Assembly: GCA_963576565.1 (NCBI GenBank)
Contig: OY755042.1
Span: 9,076,372 to 9,140,371 of the forward strand
Direction: 5' to 3'
Length of the DNA: 64,000 nucleotides
Source of the DNA: Aspidapion aeneum
Lineage: Eukaryota; Arthropoda; Insecta; Coleoptera; Brentidae
A program made the translations under genes and the position numbers. Shown here one piece after another: positions 55,386-64,000 of the stretch (within the stretch, counting starts at the first letter, position 1; each line of letters opens with the position of its first letter). A model generated the notes under the pieces. That model was given only the letters and a program-made list of their open reading frames with translations. It searched no databases and was not told where the DNA came from.

Positions 55386-57674
55386 AAGACGTTCAAATGG
55401 ATAGATAAAAATATTACCCGGTCTTTCCCTGCATGTTCACCTACCGGCATTTCCCTGTTAGTATAATCTTGAATCAATTTAATACTCAATTAATGTCCAT
55501 CTGTAGTTGTAATTTCGTCCTCGATAATAAGGTAACTATCAAGCCGGGTAGTATATTGTTATTGCAGATCAGTTTCCCACTATCAATGTTTATAATAAGC
55601 GATGTTAATATTGACGGTAAATCAGGACCGCACTATTCAAGGCATAGTGTTACGTGTGAAATTATCCTTAAGACACCGTGTAGTTTCACACTAACAATTG
55701 TGGTTAGTAATCAACATTTTTTTTATAAATCTACTTTAAATTCTATAAACCTACCTTAAGTTTATGTAAATCAATCCATGTTTCGCGCACTGTTAGACAG
55801 GTTCTGTTGTGATTTAAGATGGGCATTTTTACAAATTGTATCACTGACTGCCGGCCTATAAAACACCTTTTTATTAGTTGAAAAATTAGAAAACCGTGTA
55901 CTTAATTCGATTTTATTTACCTATGGAAAAGTGAGGCTGTAATACCACGCGCGGTGTTTTGGTTGGTTGCACAAGCATATTTTGCAGGTTGGGTACATTT
56001 CTCTGGTTGTACGGCTGCTCACGGATTACTTATTCTGCTCGGTGCTGAATCTGGAACACTGGGACATTGTTTATATTATCCGGACTTATGAAGCAAATAA
56101 GGGCTGATTGTTGTACATAGGTTCCACACTACATTTTTCTTGAATTTTGAGGAACTATTAACTTGGTTCTGATTGACAATACTGTTCGGTGCAACCAGTT
56201 CAGGAGGTTTGTTCTGTCCGAGTTGTGGTTGGTGCAGAGATGGAACCCGGGTTGGTTGTCACTGGTCGACTGTTCTTTCGTTCTTTTGACATCTTTCCTT
56301 TCTTTTGACATTTGTCTTTCTGGAAGCACCCTCGTGTAAAAGGGGATCGTTTTCCAGCCCTTAAAAAGGGGCAAGACCGATTTTTTTTATTAAAAACTGT
56401 TCGATCTGTCTCCCGGCTACTGCTGAAACATGGGTAGTACCAGTGGAATTGGTAAGCCATATTTTTTTTTTAAGGTTAGGGGTACTCGTGGTTCTTTTGG
56501 GAAAAAAATCTTAGTTTTTGGGGTTTTGGTCAATTGTAACTTAATTGGGCGTGAAGCTGAGATTGTTTTTCTTATTTACAGTATATGGTAGCACGACCCA
56601 TTTTAGCCTAATGTGCTAGGCCGAGGGCTGTGATGTGTCCGCTCTACCGGACTGTAGGATGAGACTGCGTTGGAGTGGGGAACCCTTCTTTCAGAAGGTG
56701 AGTGTGAATTTCCCCAACCGAGTCTTGAAAAAAAAGAAAATATAATTTTTTATCAGTAATGTTTTCTTGATGTTTTTTTATTTAATTATTTATGAAGCGG
56801 CTTTATAGTTCAGGCACGACCACTGAAATATGCAGTGTGTTTCGAGTTGTTAAATCCCGAATTATCAGTACACCACTGGAAAACTGAAGGTGTCCTTTTT
56901 CTTTTCCAGGGTTCTCCAGGTGGGTTCTGCGTTTGAATGTACAAGAAGTTGTGTCTTTCTCTGTGTGGTTGTATGCTGTGACTGATTAGAACAGCCAGGT
57001 GATGTTGGTTCTTACATTGGTGTAATCAAGAGATGTGACGGCGCTTATGACAAAATTTTTACAATATCAAGTTAGTAATTTGTAGTCGACCTTGGTTTAG
57101 TGCTGGGGAGGCCTAACTAAATATTTAGTCGTTGTCAAAGCTAATTTAAAGGTCGGTTATTGGCCACAGCCTATTGACCAGGTTCGACTATAATATAAAT
57201 AATAACTCATACTATTTGTTTTTATTTAAAATAATACCATGTTTCTTATATAGGTAACTTAACAATTGATATTCATAATAATTTTTTTCCCCAGTGTAAA
57301 CGACACCCTGAGCTCAGACGTCGGAAACTATATTGTTTTTTTTTATATTTATCAATTTTATTTGCAAGAATGTTGATGATTTCTAAACTTGCATAACTCC
57401 ATTTTTCTATTCAACTTCAATTTTAAAATAAAAACCATATTTGTTTTTTAACATTAACTTACTGTTTTGCTTAAAAATGTTAATTAATATTAATGATTAA
57501 TAATTTCCTCCATTTAAACTGTCAGCAGATAAAGAAAGCCCATTATACAATCTACTTAACCTCAATCCTTGTGTTTACTTATTTTGATAACCCTCTGACA
57601 GTGTCGCCGAATAGAATCAAAGAAATTGCCAACCTATTCTCGTGGGAGTATTCCTAGTTCTTTTAAGGGAAAAT
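55386..57674. other. No gene recognised
   Basis: Open frames at 55433-55759 (+, 108 codons) and 56129-56460 (-, 81-86 codons) lack recognisable motifs. A splice-donor-like AAG-GTGAGT at 56696-56704 follows a short GC-richer segment but supports no exon on its own. Confidence 0.45.
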
Positions 57675-58049
57675 TGTTACAGTGATTAAATAGTTAGTTA
57701 ATTTAAGTATTCAGTTTCCTAAATAGAGTAGTAATTAGTTCGTATTTGGGATTGTTATTCTGTGAACAAAATCTATAACAAAAATTTAACACCCGACGTC
57801 CCCCACCTTAACAAATACGTGGCGCCCCTGGTTTTTCCTAATTTAGGTTTTTCTGGACTTGAACCCATGACCTTCCGGCTGTTAAACGTAAAAAAGCTGG
57901 CGGCAGGTGGGACCGGCGTTGTTTATTGCAACTTGTCGATTTTGTCAGGGTCTTGGATATATACTAGAATTTATTTTGAAAATATATATCAATAGAAACA
58001 AGGGTGGTACACAAAAAATTAGGGCCGCAACAGATTTGGCACCCAACGT
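57675..58049 (+). repeat. Possible LTR followed by a primer-binding site
   Basis: 57675-58032 starts TGTTACAGTG and ends GCCGCAACA, with the TGTT/AACA ends expected of an LTR. Four bases later TGGCACCCAACGT (58037-58049) is one mismatch from TGGCGCCCAACGT, the primer-binding site typical of tRNA-Lys-primed elements. No second copy of this LTR and no gag or pol is present, so it may be a decayed or non-coding element, or chance. Confidence 0.35.
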
Positions 58050-61000
58050 AAAGGGCCAGGGTTTTTGTAGATAAGCAACATGAGTTGGCATCACCCAACT
58101 AACTTTTGTTTCCTTGTTTTTTTTCTATAATAAAGAGAACAGGAATCCTAGTGACAACTACACAAAAGGGAGAAGTTGGTATTTATAAAATTTTAATGGT
58201 GTTTTCGATTAAATATTGACCACCTAGTGCAGTTGCTTTTCGTTAGGGAAAATGTTGATATTTTTAATTTGACAACTTTTTTTTAATGGTCTTATGGTGG
58301 CTGGTTTATGCAATAAAGTGGTACATGGTTTTTTTTTTAACCTAATTAGCTTAGTTCGATTACAAGTTGAAATAGGAGAAGTGGAAGGTGGCTACTGACA
58401 AACTAGACAGTTTTTTTTCAATTTTTTGTTGTTTTTAGGATCCGAATAATAAGTAATAAAACTTGACAGACAGACACACTCAGTAAAAACTTAGGACATA
58501 TGACTGGCTGTACTTCCCTGTCTTCTAACTTTTATTGGGCAAAATATTTTTTTTACCAAACATTTGATTTTCACCAGAGTCAAACTACCTGAGAAATAGC
58601 AGTGAGCTTTGAATTAAGGGCATAAACTAGTTACTGACTGGACTTTAAAAAAATAAAACCTAGAGCTAGTTTCGCGAAGTAGGTATTTATAGGAACCTCA
58701 GATTCCTTTACATTTTTTTTTATGTTTTAACTTTTTTTTTTTGGTGCGAAACAAGGGGGGTGGCTCCATTTTTTTTAAAAGAAGAATCCAGGAGGGATTC
58801 CATGCACCTTGGTCAGGAGGGATTAAAAAAAAATGATGAGTCACAAGTGCAGGTCTGATGGTTTAGTTTAAAAGTGTTAGTCCGCAGGACTGTTTGGGTA
58901 TTTTTGGCATCAGACTGTACGAACCTTTTAGGGATTTATTGAACCCCTGTTTATGGCTATAGGTTTAATGTGTTTCGATAGTAAGTACTACTTGGTCGGT
59001 AAGCACCCACATTTTTTTTTATTGAACCTTGATTTGGTATAGAATAGGTTTGCTTAACTAATGTTGGATAGCTTGGATAACAATAAAGGGTTTAGGGTTC
59101 ATGGTTTTTTTTAGAATCCGATGAGGGATGATAATTTTTTTTTTTGCTCTGAATAGAGGTATTATAAAAACCTGAATCACTTTAGAGTTTTGGCTTTTAG
59201 GTAATTGATAGCTAAACTCTACACCTACTACTAGGGAAAATTTATACCCTTAAGTTATCCATATAGGTTATTAATTGATTTAATTGGGCAGATAGATGGT
59301 TAGGTTTCTCTTGTTTTTTGTTTGTTGGGAAAAAACTGAGTATATCAAACTTAGGAAAATCCATAATTACTACTATATAGTCTCTGAAAGGGAAACAGGA
59401 ACGGGGGAATGACAATTTTCATTTATTTCTCTAATCTTTAGGACTTAAAAGCCTTAAAAAACGATAACATAGTTGGTTAATTTAAGGTCCTTTATAAACT
59501 CAATGGTACACTATTGTCTTTTAATATTGTCGGAAAAATTCTAACCATGTGAAGAAACTTACAGTGAAGAGAACACAGGCCAGCTTTATTCTAGATTTTA
59601 AGAAGGCAATGGTTAGCAAAGAAAATCGTTACTACTTCGACTTTAAGAAATCATTCAAAAAAGTCGAAAAACCACAAAAAGTATTTTCATTAACTATTTT
59701 TTTTCTCCTTGTTTGGGAAGCCAGCCAATAATTTCTTTTATGCAGTACACAAAAAAAATGTCTGACTAAGATTTTTGGTTTTTTTGGCAATTTTCAGTAC
59801 TTTTTATTATGTAGGTTTTTTTTTTATTTTTTAAAGACACGAATAGGTCGACACATATTAATAATACTTCAACTGAATGAAAGTTTTGGATGGAAAGAGT
59901 TTTTGGAAAATATTTCAAAAAAAAAAAATAAAATCATTATAATTTAATTTTTTTGTCCAGACCATAGGGTACGTTAGGTGACCGAAATCATCAATACACA
60001 TTTTTGTACAATAGGCCAATGTTTCTGTGGAAAGTTAAGACTGTAGTTTAAATGGATATAGAGATTTGTTTTTTTTGTGAAGGTGCTGCTCGGTATTTTC
60101 CTAATGTTGACTAATTAAAGATAGACTTATAGTTTTCGTGCTTCAAACATTTTCTTTTATTTCATTTTTTTTTGGTGGTAACAATTGGGGACTAACATCT
60201 TCTCCAATGTGTTACAATTCGGGTCAGCGGTGGGTCCTATTGTGCTCAGGAATTTGGGAAAACCTTAATCTAAATTACCTAGAGCCGAGGTTGAACATCG
60301 ATACCTCTCTAAACAGCGCTACCTCGGAACTGTCAAACTAAGTAATTATAATCCTGTTTGTTTTTTTCCTTTTTTTTTAAAAAAAAAAAAGGGGGACAAT
60401 TTTTTTTTTGGGGCTAAGGGTACGGCGTAGGCTTCGGAAAGCATATACCAAATATGACCTACGGGTATACCGGCCTTAAACAAAAAATTTGTTTGTTTTA
60501 AATTATCAGTCATAATGTAAGCTTGTTCAGGTTAACCAGTACCTAGAATTACTTGATAGTTTTACAGCTCCATAGTAATTAAATACAAGAGATAGCTGCT
60601 TTGTTTAGAAGCACAACTATTTTTTTTTTTTGGTTAGGTAAGAACGTGTTAGGTTAGCTAGTAAGGCGTAGGACATAGTAAGTCCAAACCAAGCTTGGTT
60701 GAGAACGGGTGTCACTAGTGTTGTTCAACTTGAGTTTTTTTTTCTTCTGTTTTCTTGTTTTTTTTGAAGTCGCGAAATGGAGGATCCGCCTTAGACTGAG
60801 TGCAGCATATATATATTTGGTAAATATTATATGATCTTTGGGGATTCGTACCGGGAAATTCTTTTAAGGTATTTCTAAAGCCATTCTCATAACTGACTCT
60901 TGCGAATCGACAATTAGCATGGGCTTGGAGTGCATAAAGGTTTACAGCCTTATGACCCATGGAGTTGTCAATTCTTGATAGGAGGTTTGACGGGCATGTT

Positions 61001-61430
61001 AAAATTACATAAGTTTTTTTTTCTGCTAGATAATTTATTTGTTTACTAGTTGCTTTTTGTTGGAAGATAACACTAGATGACCGTCGTTTTTTTTGAATAA
61101 TTTAAAGCTAATAACTGGGTTGTTTTTCCTAATATCGCAGAAATGGGTACTGTTGTTCACGCCTACTTATTTTTTTTAAAATTTTATTCCATTTTTTTTC
61201 CTCTTCAATTTTTTTTAAAAGACTAAATGCTAATCGTCCGCCCATCTCAACTACGTAAGTTTGCTCTTTAAATATCTGAATATATGTGTAGTTTAACTGC
61301 GAATTAATTGTTAAAAGTGATATTAAAATATTCCTAGTGTTGCAGACTGTCTTCTGTGCTATAAGGTAGGACAAAAATTTGCAGAGAATATATAGAAATC
61401 ATAGGCAAACTTTAACGTATCTGGTGGTCC
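58050..61430. other. T-run-rich DNA with strong strand asymmetry, no gene recognised
   Basis: More than twenty runs of eight or more T occur on the + strand between 58110 and 61220 but only about three such A-runs (58826, 59908, 60378). Open frames such as 59549-59731 (+), 60138-60341 (+), 60715-60960 (-) and 61129-61374 (-) have no recognisable motif. A polypurine stretch (12 A then 5 G) lies at 60378-60396. Confidence 0.6.
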
Positions 61431-61556
61431 ACCGAAAACATTAGGTTTATTTTTCTCCGTACCAAGCGAGCGGTACCCGAGCGAGGCGATTCAAGTTACC
61501 CTGTTTTGAGGCTACAATCTGCTGTCACAGAATTATAACTATTCAGAGACGTCACT

Positions 61557-62477
61557 ATGGTGAATCCTAAGCAATGTAAGAAGTGCGATCAAAACATTGC
61601 AAAATCCTCATTAAAATTGTTGTGTGGTGAATGCAGAGGCTTTTACCATTTAAAATGTGGAAAAGTTAATGAGGTGGAGGCGCGTTTTATGATAGACAAT
61701 AAGACACCATGGAGATGTCCACTATGTGAGAATGATGTTGAAATCGATAATTTGCGTAAAACACAGCAGCGCAAATCCTTACTCTTTTCTCAACCATCAA
61801 GTAGTACAGGGGAGTCCGAGCTAAAAGACATGATTAAGGAATTGCAGAGTGACATGCGTGAGGTTAGAAAGTCAATGGATTTTCTTAGCCAAATGTATGA
61901 AGAAGAGAAAAAACGCACTAAGGCCCTGTCCGAAAAGGTGAATGAAATTACTAAAGATAACCAGTACTTAAAGCAAGAAGTAGAGAGGCTTAAAAATGTG
62001 CGTAATGTGGAGGAAAATAAGAAATTAGATAAAAAGATCTGCATTACCGGATTGATAAGCGATGACAATGACAAAGAAAATACACAAAGAAAGCTGCGCA
62101 CTCTATTTCGGTTCTTGGAAGTTGAACTGCCGGAATCTGAGCTTGAGGATTTCGAGAACATCGACACTAAGATGGGTGTAAAGACTGTAATCTCTTTCAA
62201 GGATAAAGAAAAGAAATATGATATTCTGAAAGCTCGTGCACAAAAAGGGAAAATTTCATTGTCTAGCGTCGGTCTTGGACGCGAAAATACGCCCATTTTT
62301 GTTAACGAAGAGTTATCTAAAGATACCTACAGGCTTTTAAAAAAAGCAAAGCAACTGAGAAACATGGGTTACAAGTACGTCTGGCATCGTGATGGAAGAA
62401 TTTTGGCAAGGAAGGGTGATAATGATAGAATAATTTACATAAAAAACGAGGCTGTGGTAAATGATCTATTAGGTTAA
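61557..62477 (+). CDS. Non-LTR retrotransposon ORF1 with PHD finger, 306 aa
   Basis: It is the RNA-binding partner protein of the element. Residues C7, C10, C23, C26, H31, C34, C54 and C57, with W52, form a C4-H-C3 PHD-type zinc finger. About residues 88-155 are a charged heptad-like coiled coil (KELQSDMREVRKSMDFL). After about 160 a nucleic-acid-binding domain follows (KKICITGLI), and the end (FVNEELSKDTYRLLKKAKQL, then KYVWHRDGRILARK) resembles the baculovirus FP25-like C-terminal domain known in many ORF1 proteins. PHD-finger ORF1 proteins are known from the CR1 group. It is followed after 96 bp by ORF2 in the same reading frame. Start: first ATG, directly after a stop-bearing leader. Confidence 0.92.
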   Translation: MVNPKQCKKCDQNIAKSSLKLLCGECRGFYHLKCGKVNEVEARFMIDNKTPWRCPLCENDVEIDNLRKTQQRKSLLFSQPSSSTGESELKDMIKELQSDMREVRKSMDFLSQMYEEEKKRTKALSEKVNEITKDNQYLKQEVERLKNVRNVEENKKLDKKICITGLISDDNDKENTQRKLRTLFRFLEVELPESELEDFENIDTKMGVKTVISFKDKEKKYDILKARAQKGKISLSSVGLGRENTPIFVNEELSKDTYRLLKKAKQLRNMGYKYVWHRDGRILARKGDNDRIIYIKNEAVVNDLLG

Positions 62478-62573
62478 TAATTATTATTTGTTTTTTTATT
62501 TTCTTATCTTTAAAAACGAACTGTGATCTTTTGTAATTATTTTAATCAGTAGTTTTCTTTATATATTTTTTAC

Positions 62574-64000
62574 ATGGCTCAAGGTCCAATTAACACAAAT
62601 AATCTAAAAATTGGACACATTAATATTCGTTCTTTAGTACCAAGTCTTGATGAGATAAAAAATCTTCTAAATAGTTTAAATTTGGACGTGTTAGGAATTA
62701 CAGAAAGTTGGCTTTCGGATAATATATCTGATATTGAGGTTCATGTACAGGGCTATAACTTTCTTAGATTAGACAGAAAAAGCAGAGGCGGCGGAGTTGG
62801 GGTGTATGTAAAAACAAATTTAAAGGTAAACATAGTTGATTTGGATGAGCAAAGCGAAGTCATTGAACAAAAATGGTTTTTATTAAATATTAACAATAAT
62901 TTAACGATAGGGGTTGGAGTTTTTTATCGCCCACCCCAGCTTAACATGTTTAGAGCATTAGAGCAACTGGATAATGCAATTTCCAGTATTTTGCCATTGG
63001 TGGATGAGACAATTATAATGGGGGATCTTAACATAAATCTTTTGGAGTACAGAACAATAAATGAACAATTCAACTTTCTATTAGATTCATTTAATTTCAG
63101 GCAAGTAGTTATCAACCCAACTAGATTTTCCAGGGAGAAAGCAAGCTTAATTGATGTCATAATTTTGTCAAATGAAAATCTATTAGTTGGAAATGTAGAA
63201 CACCGCGATATGCATGAACACTCTGACCATCAGCTTATTTACTGTACTCTAAATATAATGGTTAAAAAAATGCCCCCTAGGTTAGTTACTTTTAGAAATT
63301 TCAAAAGTTTAAACAGGGCGGCTTTTGTACAAGATGTTGAAACCATGGATTGGGGAGAGGTTTTTCGTCTTGAAGAAGTGGATGACAAGGTTCAGCGGTT
63401 TACTAAAATTCTTACGCAGTTGTTTGACAGACATGCACCTCTAACAACAGTTAAGGTGACCAAACCCAAGGCGCCCTGGTTTACCGATACTCTAAGGGAA
63501 ATGAAAATATATAGAAATAGTTTACTTACAAAGTTCAAGCGCACAAAAGATATCGGTGACTGGAATGCTTATAAAAATATGAGAAACATGTTTACAACTG
63601 CTGTAAGGAATGAAAAAAAAGGGTATTTAAATTTTGTAAGTAAAGATAAAAACAAAAAAAAACTTTGGGATACCTTAGCTGATCTGAATATCTACAGCAG
63701 GGCGAGGGGCGCTTCTCCCCTTCCCGATAGTCTAAAAAATCCTGAGGCAATCAATCAGTTTTTTGTAGATTCCGTACGTCAAGTGTCCACACCAGTATCG
63801 GATGAAACCATCCGCAGGTACCTGGGCGGTAGAGCGACTGAGAGTAGATTTGATTTGGAGTTGGTCGACACTGGGGGCGTGTCCGAAGCTATTGCGCAAA
63901 TTAAATCGAATTCTAGTGGAATTGACAATATTTCTTTGGAGATGGTCAGAATGTGCTGTCCTGGTGTCGTGCCCGTTCTGACTCACATTTTTAATGTTTG
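62574..64000 (+). CDS. Non-LTR retrotransposon ORF2 (endonuclease, start of RT), partial
   Basis: It nicks the target DNA and reverse-transcribes the element RNA. From the ATG at 62574 the frame is open for 475 codons to the window edge. The apurinic-type endonuclease is complete: N17 (HINIRS), E44 (TESW), Y118 (FYRPP), D151 and N153 (GDLN), S217-D218-H219. The linker contains AINQFFVDSV, and the RT begins near the edge with SNSSGIDNISLEMV and PVLTHIFNV. The GDLN form replaces the commoner GDFN. No frameshift or stop is seen. A truncated copy of a related but different element is at 6373-8600 on the other strand. Confidence 0.93.
   Translation, partial: MAQGPINTNNLKIGHINIRSLVPSLDEIKNLLNSLNLDVLGITESWLSDNISDIEVHVQGYNFLRLDRKSRGGGVGVYVKTNLKVNIVDLDEQSEVIEQKWFLLNINNNLTIGVGVFYRPPQLNMFRALEQLDNAISSILPLVDETIIMGDLNINLLEYRTINEQFNFLLDSFNFRQVVINPTRFSREKASLIDVIILSNENLLVGNVEHRDMHEHSDHQLIYCTLNIMVKKMPPRLVTFRNFKSLNRAAFVQDVETMDWGEVFRLEEVDDKVQRFTKILTQLFDRHAPLTTVKVTKPKAPWFTDTLREMKIYRNSLLTKFKRTKDIGDWNAYKNMRNMFTTAVRNEKKGYLNFVSKDKNKKKLWDTLADLNIYSRARGASPLPDSLKNPEAINQFFVDSVRQVSTPVSDETIRRYLGGRATESRFDLELVDTGGVSEAIAQIKSNSSGIDNISLEMVRMCCPGVVPVLTHIFNV

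Larger units (their letters stand above)
61431..64000 (+). mobile_element. Non-LTR retrotransposon (CR1/Jockey-like), 5' part, cut by the window edge
   Basis: A short 5' leader (from about 61431; start not precisely known) precedes ORF1 (61557-62477) and ORF2 (62574 to the edge). Both frames are intact as far as visible, which suggests a young copy. The remaining RT and 3' end lie beyond 64000. Confidence 0.9.

Noticed and set aside
57762..57995. 77-codon + strand frame
   Set aside because: It falls inside the candidate LTR and has no recognisable motif.

Overview
This is eukaryotic, AT-rich, intergenic or intronic DNA, most likely from an insect. The evidence is a complete BEL/Pao retrotransposon, several insect-type non-LTR retrotransposons, a Tc1/mariner relic, many non-autonomous DNA transposons with exact target-site duplications (TSDs), a Crypton-like tyrosine recombinase relic, and no bacterial-style operons. 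The species cannot be read from the sequence; a beetle or similar holometabolous insect is only a guess. Only two tiny stretches look like host exons (20582-20687 and 25444-25481). They have compatible splice sites and phase, so part of the window may be the transposon-filled intron of an unidentified + strand gene.

Layout. 1-2500: scraps of a non-LTR element with an RNase H domain. 2499-4970: a small hAT-type MITE and a 1.4 kb foldback element. 6370-8600: a decayed non-LTR retrotransposon on the minus strand, cut by a 626 bp Mutator-like MITE with a 9 bp TSD. 10333-12210: a decayed Tc1/mariner transposase cut by a 968 bp hAT-like element, itself carrying a Harbinger-like MITE. 12400-15000: long inverted arms around a broken gene of a TE-associated family I cannot name. 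16600-18400: two more hAT-like elements. 20500-26700: the possible exons, a 1.5 kb long-TIR element with a small ORF, tandem repeats and a complex inverted repeat. 29471-30205: another TA-flanked element.

30388-37547 is the best gene-bearing unit: a BEL/Pao element with apparently identical 480 bp LTRs, a 5 bp TSD and one intact 1808-codon gag-pol frame. A solo LTR of the same family lies at 50331-50823. 39477-41204 holds a tyrosine recombinase relic beside four palindromes spaced about 34 bp apart. 42000-46000 holds a tRNA-derived SINE head, degenerate tandem arrays and a hairpin-ended element. 46366-48440 is a 335 bp tandem array split by a 1246 bp element whose ends begin CACAGT and which made a 5 bp TSD, as Transib/RAG-type elements do. 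48765-53150 is a series of nested insertions.

55400-61400 has no recognised gene. It contains a possible LTR plus primer-binding site at 57675-58049, then about 3 kb with T-runs almost only on the + strand. 61431 to the window edge is a non-LTR retrotransposon with intact ORF1 (PHD finger) and an ORF2 (endonuclease, start of RT) that runs off the window.

No host pathway can be reconstructed. The genes are mobile-element genes, and their relations are mostly of insertion (what landed in what). Several boundaries are fixed by TSDs or by comparison with an empty copy in the same window.
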